Positions 36,506-47,844 of a stretch of 64,000 bases of DNA are shown piece after piece. Both the position numbers and the translations under genes were made by a program. Numbering within the stretch: the stretch's first letter is position 1; the number at the start of each line of letters is the position of its first letter. The notes beneath the pieces are model-generated. The model was not told the DNA's origin and did not search any database. It saw only the letters and a list, made by a program, of their open reading frames with translations. Origin of the DNA: Palaemon carinicauda (Eukaryota; Arthropoda; Malacostraca; Decapoda; Palaemonidae). The stretch lies in the NCBI RefSeq assembly GCF_036898095.1, contig NC_090751.1, positions 46,233,534 through 46,297,533 on the forward strand, read 5' to 3'.

Positions 36506-36914
36506 GTTTACTGTCATGTCTTATGCACAGTACAGTAGAAATGTGTAATATCAGTACAGATCTAGGATAAGGGACTGAACTAGCAAGTAAGATATAATAT
36601 AGATTGTCATCTATTACAGCATAAGGTATCTGTCATCTATAAGAGCATAAGGTATCCTACATGATAAACTGGTTATGCTTTAAAATGTTTTGAGTTATAT
36701 TTTAATGGTAAATCATAACGAGTTTTTAAAACTGGTTATACTTTACCATTAAAACTAACTCAAAACTTAAAGCATAACCAGTTTATCATGTAAGATACCT
36801 TATGCTCTTATGGATGACATTCTACATTATCTCACTTGCTAGTTCAGTCCCTTATCCTGGATCTGTACTGATAACACATTTCTACTGTACTGTGCATAAG
36901 ACATGACAGTAAAC
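36506..36914. repeat. Palindromic (foldback) element, about 400 bp
   Basis: The left end gtttactgtcatgtcttatg is matched in reverse complement by cataagacatgacagtaaac at 36,895-36,914. The arms (about 200 and 180 bases) stay complementary almost to the centre near 36,720. The left arm has an extra internal duplication of the gcataaggtatc block. No coding frame is present. It could be a foldback or MITE-type element; clear target-site duplications were not found. Confidence 0.75.
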
Positions 36915-37319
36915 CAATTTTGATGGGGTTACATGGCAACAGTTTAGTAATTGGTAAAGTTGTACTTAATCACAAATAATTTAAAGCAAGGATATTAATT
37001 TTGTCACCATTTCAATCATATGAAGAGAGACCTATTTGAATCTGTCTAGCCATTTAATTTTTCTTGGCACTTATTCTATCCTCACACTGATTTTATCAGC
37101 TAACTCCAGAAAAGAACAAAGTTGCCCCAACTAACAGAACCTATAATTCAGTTACCTGTAGGCCTACTCATATCAAGATCAGGGACCTGTAAAAAATCAA
37201 CCTACTCACAGCACCAGGTCAGTGCTTGTATGAAAAACGTAGTATATAAGACAGACACTGCACCGATTCTATTAGTAGAAACTGTAGCACTAAATTTTCA
37301 ATATAAACAAAAGCTATTC

Positions 37320-37900
37320 TAACCATGGGTAACTCAAAAAACAGTTCACCTAATCACATAGGTATCTAAAAACTAAAAAGTAACTGTTCACCTTAGGCTA
37401 CTGAATCTATTGAGAAACTCTAGCTCTGGTAACTAATAGAAATTGGCAAGTTCACCTAAGGGGGTAACTAATAAAATCCAGCAGTTCACCTAATGGGTAG
37501 CTAAGAAAAACTTTCCCATTTAAGAGCTTAAAACTTATTTCACTACAGGGGCAACAAATAAAAACAGTTCTCCTAATCACAAGTACCTAAATATATAACC
37601 TGTTACCTATTCTTGGATATTAATAGGTATCTAATAAAACTAAAGTGACTGTTCACCTTATGCTACTGAATCTATTAGAGAAACTGTAGCACTAAAAAAA
37701 TTATGTTCATCTAAGCTCTGGTGAAATTGGCATGTTCACTTAAGGGGTAACTAATAAAAACCAGTTCACCTAATGGGTACCTAAGAAAAACTGTTCCCCT
37801 GTTCCGCTTTTAAGAGCCAAAAATATCAATTCACTATCAAGGGCAACTTAGAAAGTTTTCCTAATCACAGGTACCTAAATACAAACTGTTCCCTTAGTCT
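37320..37900. repeat. Degenerate short tandem repeat
   Basis: Phrases such as gggtaactaataaaa, cagttcacctaat and ggtacctaa recur irregularly about every 50-60 bases. A larger period is also visible: ctgttcaccttaggctactg at 37,384 is echoed near 37,650. There is no open frame of interest. Confidence 0.55.
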
Positions 37901-40380
37901 TGGATATCAAACTTTAGTTCAATGAGCCATAGATAATAAAGACTAACAAATCTAGTATTTTGGCTTAAAAAAAATTTACCTAATACGTAGATCATTTTTC
38001 CCAATTTTCAAAAAATTACTTTAATCCAAAAGTTATGCTGCTGGACCATAGACCCTATTCTTCATGCTAGAATTTGTAGAATATTTTCATTTCATGTTAC
38101 ACTACTTCCAAATAGTACTTAAATATTCAAGCTTCAAAAATTATTTAAATTCTAATAGAAATTTTCCATTTCCTGTAAATTTTGGAACTTTTTAACTTTC
38201 AAAATAGCTTATCTAAAAAATTCAAAGCAATCAACTTTAATTTTATAGATTCAAATAATTTCAACTTTGATTAAAAAATGGTACATCAAGGGAATATATA
38301 TTCTAACATTAAACTTTAGATTTAGTTATAAAACTAAAAATTTACCCATACAATTTTTTGGCTTTGACCTATGGCAAATATTTTAAAGCTGGCATTTACC
38401 AGCTTTTACAAGCTTTAAAATTCAAATTAAGTTCATAATAAAACTTGAGGTAGCGCAAAGTAATTAAACTGATGTGCTAAGTATCAAATAATCTTGAACA
38501 ATTTTCTGTGATTGTGAAATTTACTTTGCTATAAATTATTTATGTGGGCTATATCGATTATAGGTTTCAATAATGTCAAGAAATTAAAGTGGTTTTTCTT
38601 CAAATGCTGTTAGTACACAATTAGTACTTATATTGAGGATCCAAATATTTTGATAAAAGGAATCATGTAATCAAGTAGGAAATTTTTTATATTTATTCAA
38701 TTTGACTTACAGGTATCTACAGTTACCATTTACAATATAATTATGTTACACATTCAGTTCAAATTAAAACATCAAGGTAATGTTCTCAAACCCTGCTCTA
38801 TGTAGACAATTTTATGTATATGGTATAATAAACAAAGATACTTTCAGCTAAAGGACAGACTAAAATTTTTTCAGTTAAAGTATTCAACTAAATCTAATTA
38901 ATAGAGCCATGAAATATGCTTCCAGCTTCACAATCTTTCGATCAACATTGTCCATATATAATGCACAAGTACTTAAACTTAAACCATACAATAGTTTTCA
39001 TGAAATCAAATTAAAAACCTTCCTACATGATTTCTAAAAAAAAATTTAATCTTTTTCCAACACTAGGAATGACTTTGTATCTTTCTAGCTTAGCAAAGTT
39101 AAGGCATCCATGGAAAATATAAACCATGCCTTTCAAAAACTAGGATTTCTTCAATACCCTAAAATTTGTTACTGGTGGAATCAAGTACCAAAATACAGAT
39201 TCAGATTAGAGAACAATACAAACTTTACCCAAGTCTTAAATCCTAAAATGAAAGTTTATCAAATGTGATATGCTTAAATTTTTAACTATAAACCCTACAA
39301 TATCTTAAATTTGAAAAAGTCTGATGCAAAGGCAATAGCTTTTTTATGGGGGGGAGGGTGTTTAAATTCTAAAACTGAACCTAGCCACTTATCTTCAACT
39401 ACCTCTTTCCAAACCTTTTTAAAATTCATAAGACTAATATTACCTGACTATACAAGGGAACATTAACTGAACAAACTTTGTTAAAAACATTCAGTCTGAT
39501 GTAAGGTTTGCTACAACTGACAACCTTTTCACCATAATTAAACTACATCACTAAAATCTGAACCCTGAAACCAATATTTAAACTTGTATATCAATTAAGT
39601 ATGCAACACCAATTACTTTTGAAGATATTACCTAACACCTACTTCTGGTCCCCCACACGTTAAACTCATTAGGTACTGTAATATATGACCCTGTTATACT
39701 ATGTGATTGCATACTAAAAACAGTTGCAAAACTCATCTGACTAACATGCAATGATTATAAACTATATCTACTTTAAGGACTTATTAACTGTGGCACAAAA
39801 TCCATTTAATTTCCAGTGCACAAACTGAGAATAAGGTTGTAGCACCTTTGAGAACATGTATTGAAGTGTAACAAATTATATTGTAATGAAACTTAAGTAT
39901 TTATGAAAAATAAAGATTTAAAGCAAATATTTACTTACGTCATAATGATACCAATTCACTCAAATTATGCAATTTATTACTCAAATATACTGAATCCTTT
40001 TATCTTTTTGGCAAGATTATTTATAACTAATTATTGTATTAAACACTTATAACCACTAAACTGAATCTAGTCACCATGCAAATTAAACCCAAATTATTTA
40101 AAATAGTACTATTTGGAAGTAAATGTCCTATTTAGCATAGCTTTACCTAGTTCCTCTAAAATTGTTAACGATATATAAATATTTCACCTAGCAAGATTAA
40201 ATAGCTATAATTATGCAATGTAACTGCCTTTTACAGTCCTCTTTACCAGTTAAACAATCTAAATTAAATTAATGCCCCCCCAAAAAAAAAACAAGCACAA
40301 AATTATAGCTATGTTGCCATGTACCCAAATAACACTAAAGCTTCAATTACAAACTTTAAAACCATTAGAAACCAACTTCC
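37900..40380. other. AT-rich DNA without recognisable features
   Basis: Long AT-rich stretch with many stops in all frames, homopolymer runs and no repeat structure that I can define. It may be intronic to the minus-strand gene candidate. Confidence 0.4.
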
Positions 40381-40390
40381 TGTATATGCT

Positions 40391-40541
40391 TCAGTAGATC
40401 AATGCTTTAAAGAGCACAAGGTAGTCGAGGGCCCAACTTTCATCTTCATTACTGTGGGGGCCAGACTGCATCAGCTTTTTGCTTCTCTTGAAAAATTTTG
40501 CACATACCTGGCCACTTAAGATGCCTAGATGAATTTCAGAC
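40391..40541 (-). other. Candidate minus-strand exon (terminal or internal)
   Basis: On the minus strand a strong acceptor (attttttttttcag) precedes an open frame in phase 2. It starts SEIHLGILSGQ and continues about 50 codons to a TGA at 40,391-40,393. An internal donor (ggccag/gtatgtg) at 40,508/40,507 could instead end a 34-base exon. It has the same entry phase as the candidate exon at 47,619-47,844. The product is not recognised. Confidence 0.3.
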
Positions 40542-40747
40542 CTGAAAAAAAAATTATGAATTAGTCTAATTTCATAGAAGTAATAAAGTTCCCTAGCATT
40601 TACAAGATTTTAGCTCGTCACACATTCAGTACTTCATAATTCTTAGTCCTGATCTTTGAAGTAAGAAAATTTCACTTGCCTTAAACATAATTCATGAAAA
40701 AGGCCTAATCTACTTCAATTCTCAAATAGAAAATTTTAAATAGAAAA

Positions 40748-40921
40748 TTTTAAATATTTAACTTAGCCGGTGAATATATAATAGCTGCAACTCTGTTGCT
40801 CGACAGACAAAAAACAGTAAAAACTCGCCAGCGATCGCTATACAGGTTGCGGGTGTGCCCACCAGCGCCAACTGTCGGCCAGATACCATACTCGATGTAA
40901 ACAAAGACTCAATTTCTTCTC
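40748..40921 (+). repeat. DIRS-B left inverted terminal repeat
   Basis: From ggtgaatatataatagctgc to ctcaatttcttctc this matches the reverse complement of 47,035-47,185 with two mismatches. The outermost 25 bases (ttttaaatatttaacttagc) differ from the right end, as is usual for DIRS ITRs extended by unique terminal bases. Confidence 0.9.
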
Positions 40922-41125
40922 TGTCGACGTGTCGACAAGACGTACTTTACTCGCTGTTGAAACCTGGAGTTTTTCCCATCATATTTGGTGAAGTACTTTA
41001 ATTTGGTTTGAGCTTTCGCAGTACATGTGTTTTTCTTCAAATAAATCCTTGAACTCTTTTTTTGTATCGGATTAATTGTTGATGACTTAGATCGTTTTTT
41101 GGAATTTTCCCTTGACCAATTCAAA

Positions 41126-43530
41126 ATGGCTGACCTTTCACAAGTTCCCAAGTTCAGAAAATGCAATGCTAGGGACTGTCATAGGCGTCTTCCAAAGGCT
41201 TCTCTCGACCCTCACACTGTTTGTTCCAATTGTCGGGGTAAAACCTGTCAATTGGAAGATCGGTGTGAGGAATGCGTGGGCCTTTCGGAATTCGATTTTA
41301 TCGAATTTGAGAAGTATACACGCAGACTAGAGAGATAGGGTAAGGAGAAGTTCTTCTAGGTCGGTAGATTTTTCCTCTCCTCATGCCCCTCAACCTAATC
41401 CTTCCCCTGTAGTGGTTGTTCCTAACCCCCCTCCTAGCACTCAGGAACCATCGATGGCTGACATGATGCGTGCTATCCATGCCTTGGGGGAGAGAGTTGA
41501 GTCCCTTGCAAGTGACCGCAATCAACTCATGGCGGACGTAAAGGAACTAAAGTGCCAAAGTGCCGCGGGAAGTGTTAAAGTGCCTAGTGTTTCTCAAAGT
41601 GTTGTGAAAAGTGTTGCGCTTGAGGGTTCGTCTGTTCGTGCCTGTCGTCCTCCTAGTCCGGGACCTCTTGCAAGCTCCCAAGCCCAGGGGAGAAGCAATG
41701 TCGTACGACTCATGGGTTCGAGAGACCTTGATCAGCGAACAGACGTTCCCTCTATGGTATCAGGCGTATCTCCCCAAGATCGCCCCTACCAACGTAAGAC
41801 GAGAGAGCCCGTTTTTACCTCGTCGTCCGAAGGAGTTTCTCGTAAGAAACCTTGGACCAAGGTCTCACGACCTTTGAAGCGTAAGTCGGTCCCTTCAGGA
41901 CAAGTCCAACGTCCCGGTTCGGACTCGTTGCCGTCATCTGATGACTGCTCACCGCCTAAGAGAGGCAAAGCGGTGCCGCCTCAGTCGCTCACCCCGTCTG
42001 TTGCCGCACCCTAAATGGGTGTTGCTGCAGGACATGCAGTCCAAGCTTGCGTCCTTGATGGAGGACTTCAATGCGGAGAAGGTTGCTGCTGAACCTTCTG
42101 GCCAACAACCATCCAAGCGGTCTGTTGTGCGTCCTGTTGACACTGAGGTAACTTTCTCGCGTCTACCAGTTGGGGTTATACCTCCACCGATGCGACCCAG
42201 TGTGGGTTGCCAGCCGCACGTTGACGTTAGGCGACGCACGGAGGTGGTTGTTGACGTTCAGGACGTTCAGCAACCATCAGAGGTGACTTGTTTTGACGCG
42301 GTGCGTCAACCTCCGCAACCCGGTATGGTGTTGACTGCACAACCCAGACGGTCTAAACAGTCTCGGGTAGACGCTGTGCGTCCTCGCGCACCCATGGTTG
42401 TTGACAGTTCACAGACTGTGCAGCTGTTCCATGACGCTGCGTCCGGCTCCGTCACGCATGCACCAGTGCGACCGGACTCAGCGAGCCAAACGTTGCCCAC
42501 TCCTTTGCCGTTTCCTCATCAGTTTTCGGATGAGGAACTATCAGATGAGGACGTTGCTGAACCACAAGAGGATCAACCTTCAGAACTTGACGAGCCTAAG
42601 GCAACTCAACCATCATTGGACTTTAGAAAAGTCATGGCTGTATTTAAGGAGTTGTTCCCTGACCACTTTGTATCTGTGGCTCCTCGTTCGCCGCCGTCAG
42701 AGTTTGTATTAGGTGTGCCTGCTACCGCACCTGCCTTTACTAAACTCGTTCTCTCTCGCTCATCCAAGAGAGCTTTGCGGCTGTTGGGAGATTGGTTAGA
42801 GACTAAGAAGAGTTTAGGAAAGACAGCATTTGCCTTTCCCCCATCTAAACTCTCGTCTAGATCGAGCGTCTGGTATGCCACGGGAGAAGTTCTCGGCTTG
42901 GGAGTTCCTGTCTCTGCCCAGGGCGACTTCTCAAGTCTTGTAGACTCTCCCCGCCGCCTTGCCATGAGACGCTCGAAGATTTGTTGGTCACCATCGGACC
43001 TGGACCACCTTCTTGAAGGGATCTTTAGGGCTTTCGAAGTCTTTAACTTCCTAGACTGGTGCTTAGGAGCCCTGAGCAGGAAAATCTCTTCTGCAGATAA
43101 GGATGTTTCCTTGCTCATTATGTCCTGCATGGACAAGGCCGTCCGTGATGGGTCCAACGAGCTAGCCGCCTCATTCACGTCCGGAGTCCTGAAGAAGCGA
43201 GTCTCTCTCTGTTCTTTCCTGTCTGCTGGAGTGACGCCATGCCAAAGATCTGAGCTACTCTTTGCTCCCCTTTCCAAGTGCCTGTTTCCTTAAGTCTTGG
43301 TAAAGGAAATTGCCTTATCTTTAGTTCAGAAGGACACCCACGATCTAGTTGCGTCCTCGGCTCGCAAAGCTCCCCCTTTGCCTACATTGTCTGCTAGACC
43401 GAGGATAGACACTCCAGCGTCTCGCTTTATTCCGCCCTTTCGTGGCAGAGCCTCCAGCAGAGGAGGTGCTCGTGCCGAAGGGAAGCGAGGGAAGAGGAAA
43501 GGATCCAAGTCCTCTAAGGGCAGAGTCTGA
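41126..43530 (+). pseudogene. DIRS-B ORF1, gag-like protein (frameshifted)
   Basis: The first in-frame ATG is at 41,126. The N-terminal part has a cysteine-rich segment (CNARDCHRRL, then HTVCSNCRGKTC and RCEEC), typical of DIRS ORF1 and likely zinc binding. After a TAG at 41,336 the protein resumes in another frame (41,412-42,014) as a Ser/Pro-rich region. It resumes again in a third frame (41,941-43,291) with an acidic stretch followed by a conserved hydrophobic domain. A TAA at 43,291-43,293 interrupts it, and the tail to 43,528 is Arg/Gly/Lys rich (RGRASSRGGAR), fitting nucleic-acid binding. The expected role is packaging of the element RNA. Identification rests on position and composition. 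Confidence 0.7.
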
Positions 43531-45430
43531 CTGCCCGCAACTTCAGACAGCAGTAGGAGCCAGACTCAAGAACTTCTGGCAAGCCTGGGAGAAGAGAGGC
43601 GCAGATCAACAATCTGTGAAGTTACTCAGAGAGGGGTACAAAATCCCTTTTGTACGCAAACCCCCTCTAGCGACGTCCCCCATCGATCTCTCTCCCAGGT
43701 ACAGAGAGGAAGAAAAGAGACAAGCCCTGAAACTGGAAGTGTCTCTTTTGCTAGAGAAGGGAGCGGTGGTCAAAGTCTCGGACCTTCAATCACCGGGGTT
43801 TTACAACCGTCTCTTCCTAGTATCAAAGAAGACAGGAGGTTGGAGACCGGTGCTAGACGTCAGTGCTCTGAATGTCTTTGTCACAAAGACGAAGTTTTCC
43901 ATGGAGACCACAAAGTCAGTCTTAGCAGCGGTCAGAAAGGAAGACTGGATGGTCTCTCTAGACCTAAGGGACGCCTACTTCCACATCCCCATTCACTCAG
44001 ACTCCCAACCTTTTCTGAGATTCGTCTTCGAAGATGTGGTTTACCAGTTTCGGGCCCTGTGCTTTGGCCTAAGCACAGCTCCTCTCGTATTTACGAGGCT
44101 GATGAGGAATGTGGCCAAATTCCTCCACTTATCGGACATCCGAGCCTCCCTTTATTTGGACGACTGGCTTCTCAGAGCCTCTTCCAGTCGTTGCTGTCTG
44201 AAGGATCTCAAGTGGACTAGATCTGACCAAGGAATTGGGACTCCTAGTCAATTTGGAAAAGTCGCAGCTAGTCCCATCCCAAACTATTCTGTATTTAGGG
44301 ATGGAGATTCACAGTCAAGCTTTTCGGGCTTTTCCGTCGGCCCCCAGAATAGATCAAGCCCTGCTATCCATCCAGAAGATGCTGAAGAAAGAACGCTGCT
44401 CAGTCAGGCTGTGGATGAGTCTGGTAGGGACGCTGTCATCCCTGGAGCAATTTGTATCACTAGGAAGACTACACCTCCGTCCTCTTCAATTCCATCTGGC
44501 TTTTCACTGGAAAAAGGACAAGACGCTAGAGGCGGTCTCGATCCCGATTTCCGGAAAGATAAAGTCTTGTCTGACTTGGTGGAAGGACAATATCAACCTA
44601 AGAGAGGGTCTTCCCCTGGCTGTTCAGATACCCAACCACGTTCTCTTCTCGGACGCATCGGACACAGGCTGGGGCGCGACGCTGGACGGTCGGGAATGCT
44701 CAGGTCTGTGGAACTCGAGTCAGAGGAGCATGCATATCAACTGCAAGGAGCTGTTGGCAGTTCATCTGGCCTTGAAAAGCTTAGAGTATCTCCTTCGAGG
44801 CAAAGTGGTGGAAGTAAACTCGGACTACACCACGGCCTTGGCGTACATCTCCAAACAAGGAGGTACCCACTCACTGACGTTGTACGAGATCGCAAGGGAC
44901 CTGCTCATCTGGTCAAAAGGTCGAGACTCTCCCTAGTGACGAGGTTCATCCAGGGCGACTTGAACGTCATGGCAGATTGTCTCAGTCAGAAAGGGCAAGT
45001 AATTCCAACCGAATGGACCCTCCACAAGGATGTGTGCAAGAGACTTTGGGCCACTTGGGGTCAACCAACCATAGATCTCTTTGCAACCTCGCTGACCAAG
45101 AGGCTTCCAATCTATTGCTCTCCAGTCCCGGACCCAGCAGCAATACATATAGATGCCTTTCTCCTAGATTGGTCACATCTGGATCTCTACGCATTCCCAC
45201 CGTTCAAGATTGTCAACAAGGTACTGCAGAAGTTCGCCTCTCACGAAGGGACAAGGTTGACGTTAGTTGCTCCCCTCTGGCCCGCGAGAGAATGGTTCAC
45301 CGAGGTACTTCGATGGTTAGTAGACGTTCCCAGAAGTCTTCCTCTAAGAGTAGACCTTCTACGTCAGCCACACGTAAAGAAGGTACACCAAAGCCTCCAC
45401 GCTCTTCGTCCGACTGCCTTCAGACTATCG
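43442..45430 (+). pseudogene. DIRS-B reverse transcriptase-RNase H
   Basis: The RT fingers and palm are clear: KTGGWRPVLDVSALN, motif A SLDLRDAYFHIP, motif B FGLSTAPLVFTRLM and motif C YLDDWL (about 44,153-44,170). Near 44,216 the frame changes, and DLTKELGLLVNLEKS continues into RNase H (FSDASDTGWGA with Asp, CKELLAV with Glu, NSDYTTALAY with Asp). Near 44,932 the frame returns to that of RT, giving DLNVMADCLS, WGQPTIDLFAT, YAFPPF and APLWPAREWF. The open frame starts inside ORF1 at a non-ATG codon, with about 89 bases of overlap. All RT catalytic aspartates are present. The two opposite single-base shifts look like decay. Confidence 0.9.
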
Positions 45431-46481
45431 AAAGACTCGAGAGCTAGAGGCTTTTCGAAGGAGGCAGCCAGTGCGATTGCTAGAGCAAGGAGAGCGTCTA
45501 CCATTAGAGTCTACCAATCGAAGTGGGAAGTCTTCCGAGACTGGTGCAAGTCAGTTTCTGTATCCTCGACCAGTACCTCTGTAGCCCAAATAGCTGATTT
45601 TCTCTTATACCCGAGAAAAGGACGATCCTTTTCAGCTCCCACTATCAAGGGCTACAGAAGCATGTTGGCATCGGTCTCCCGGCATAGAGGCTTAGATCTT
45701 TCCAACAATAAAGATCTGCGAGACCTCCTTAAGTCTTTTGAGACCACTAAGGAGCGTCGTTTGGCTACTCCTGGGTGGAATTTAGACGTGGTACTAAGAT
45801 TCCTCATGTCAGACAGGTTTGAGCCTTTACAGTCAGCCTCCCTGAAAGATCTCTCTTAAGACTCTTTTCCTGGTATGCTTAGCCTCGGCTAAAAGAGTCA
45901 GTGAGATTCATGCCTTCAGCAAAAACATCGGATTTTCGTCGGAAAAAGCTACTTGTTCGCTGCAACTTGGTTTTCTAGCCAAAAATGAGCTACCTTCTCG
46001 GCCTTGGCCTAAATCTTTCGATATTCCCAGCTTATCGGAGATCGTAGGCAACGAACTAGAAAGAGTCTTATGCCCTGTTAGAGCTCTTAAGTTCTATTTA
46101 GATCGTACTAAACCTTTACGAGGCCAATCTGAAGCTTTATGGTGTTCAGTTAAGAAACCATCCTTGCCTATGTCAAAGAATGCTTTGTCATACTTTATCA
46201 GATTGTTAATACGAGAAGCTCATTCACATCTGAGTGAGGAAGACCGATCTTTGCTTAAGGTTAAGACGCACGAAGTTAGAGCTGTAGCAACTTCCGTGGC
46301 CTTTAAGCAAAATAGATCTCTGCAAAGTATAATGGACGCAACCTATTGGAGAAGCAAGTCAGTGTTCGCGTCATTTTACTTGAAAGATGTCCAGTCTCTT
46401 TACGAGAACTGCTACACACTGGGACCATTCGTAGCAGCGAGTGCAGTAGTGGGCGAGGGCTCAACCACTACAATTCCCTAA
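45431..46481 (+). pseudogene. DIRS-B tyrosine recombinase
   Basis: The N-terminal core-binding region (RASTIRVYQSKWEVF, SAPTIKGYRSML) is in the frame ending at a TAA at 45,857. The catalytic domain continues in another frame from 45,855 to the stop at 46,479-46,481. Catalytic residues are readable: Arg in SAKRVSE (45,894), the HxxR box HEVR (46,269-46,280) and the nucleophile Tyr in SFYLKDV (46,377). Only one single-base shift at 45,856 separates the halves. It would join the circular DNA to the genome. Its arrangement is collinear with the DIRS-A copies of the array, but the two proteins are clearly different families. Confidence 0.9.
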
Positions 46482-46894
46482 TTCCATATCCTTTTAATCT
46501 GTCTCTTGAAATGTTTTTAATGATGTTTTTAATGATGTTTTTTATGGGTTGTCCGGAAGGCTAAGAAGCCTTTCGCATCCTGGTTGATTTGGCGGGTGGT
46601 CAAAGTCATTTCTTGAGAGCGCCCAGATTAGGGGTTTCATGAGGTCCTGTTGTATGGGTTGCAGCCCTTGATACTTCAGCTCCTAGGGGTCTGTCAGCAT
46701 CCTAAGAGGATCGCGAGGCTCCGTAAGGAAGACGTACTTACAAGGCAGAGTAATCGTCTAAGTCGACTTCCTTACCAGGTACCTATTTATTTTGTTTTTG
46801 TTATTTTGATAACTTCCAAAATGAAATAAAAACTCTTAGCTTGTACGATGTAAACATATTTAACTGGTCTCTACCCACCTCCCTGGGTGTGAAT
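46482..46894 (+). other. DIRS-B 3' noncoding region
   Basis: Noncoding sequence between the YR stop and the ICR. It contains a small duplication (tttttaatgatg twice near 46,515) and an aataaaa signal near 46,824 that could serve polyadenylation. No further domain is present. Confidence 0.5.
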
Positions 46895-46990
46895 CAGCTA
46901 TTATATATTCACCGGCTAAGTTAAATATTTAAAAATGATATTTTAATTATAAAATAAATTTTTGAATATACTTACCCGGTGAATATATAA
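46895..46990 (+). repeat. DIRS-B internal complementary region
   Basis: The first half (gctattatatattcaccggc to aaatatttaaa) is the reverse complement of the left end. The second half (atgatattttaattataaaa to cggtgaatatata) is the reverse complement of the right end. The halves meet at about 46,927-46,934 in atttaaaa. This is the template for rebuilding the ends in a circular intermediate. Confidence 0.9.
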
Positions 46991-47034
46991 ATTAAACGAC
47001 CCTCCCTTCCTCCCCAATAGAGACGCAGTGGGAT

Positions 47035-47238
47035 GAGAAGAAATTGAGTCTTTGTTTACATCGAGTATGGTATCTGGCCGACAGTTAGCGCTGGCGGGCA
47101 CACCCGCAACCTGTATAGCGATCGCTGGCGAGTTTTTACTGTTTTTTGTCTGTCGAGCAACAGAGTTGCAGCTATTATATATTCACCGGGTAAGTATATT
47201 CAAAAATTTATTTTATAATTAAAATATCATTTTTAAAT
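47035..47238 (+). repeat. DIRS-B right inverted terminal repeat
   Basis: Reverse complement of the left ITR from gagaagaaattgagtctttg to gctattatatattcacc, followed by about 50 right-specific bases ending ttttaaat. The complement of these 50 bases is found in the ICR. Confidence 0.9.
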
Positions 47239-47618
47239 ACAAAGTTTCATAAAAATAATTCACCAAATTAATTAAACGCAATGCATAACCTTCTGTAATT
47301 CCTAGAGCTTATTAAAGTTTCATACAAATTGTACACTAAAAATTAAACTAAACACCTACCCTGCTGTAATTCTTAATCATACAAATTATACACCCAATTA
47401 AAAAAACTCATTTAAAATGTTTAATATAAATTATACACCAAATTACTGAAACTAAATGCCTTTATACATCAAGGTCCTAAGCAGCTCATTTAAAATAGTA
47501 ATACAAATTATACACCGAATTACTGAAACTAAACCTTTATAAATCCAATTCCTAAGCGGCTAATTTTCAATAGTAATACAAATACAGCAAGCAAAATTAA
47601 TGAAACTTAAAACCTCAC
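47239..47618. repeat. AT-rich DNA with a short degenerate repeat
   Basis: The phrase acaaattatacaccaaatta and a neighbouring actgaaactaaa recur three or four times about every 60-110 bases. No gene is seen. Confidence 0.35.
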
Positions 47619-47844
47619 CTACTGTAATTCATAAACGGTTCACAAAGCAGTACGCAGTCCGACAACCCTTGTAATAAAGGGACAACTTGTCCTGTAGTGT
47701 CCTGGGAACTGCGTATACGAGGCAAGCCTTTCTTGTGGGAACACGCTAGCGACTGGTAATGAAGTCAAGGCTGCTTCAGTACAAGGGGAAATGGCAGGCT
47801 CAAATAAGGTTCTGCCATCAGTGTAACTTTCAATGCTTGGATAT
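47619..47844 (-). other. Candidate minus-strand coding exon
   Basis: On the minus strand, acceptor tttatatttttag is followed by a frame that enters in phase 2. It stays open for about 68 codons (YPSIESYTDGRTLFEP, later SVFPQERLASYTQF) and ends in TGA at 47,640-47,642. A good donor (cagtag/gtgagg) closes the block at 47,619. Base composition is clearly more GC rich than the surroundings. This is the best single coding-exon candidate outside the mobile elements. The protein is not recognised. Confidence 0.4.

Larger units (their letters stand above)
40748..47238 (+). mobile_element. DIRS-B: near-complete DIRS1-like retrotransposon, about 6.5 kb
   Basis: The order is left ITR, gag-like ORF1, reverse transcriptase, RNase H, tyrosine recombinase, ICR and right ITR. 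DIRS elements replicate through RNA and insert by a tyrosine recombinase instead of an integrase, so they have no LTRs and leave no target duplication. The outer ends are set by the ICR, whose two halves are the complements of 40,748 onward and of the sequence up to 47,238. Both ends share ttttaaat, as expected for a short identical crossover site. ITR arms differ at about 2 of 150 inner positions, suggesting a young copy. At least six frame lesions make it non-autonomous as read. No methyltransferase-like domain is seen. Confidence 0.9.

Noticed and set aside
46482..46894. Extra DIRS-B gene (methyltransferase-like domain found in some DIRS elements)
   Set aside because: No frame over about 70 codons and no methyltransferase motif between the YR stop and the ICR.
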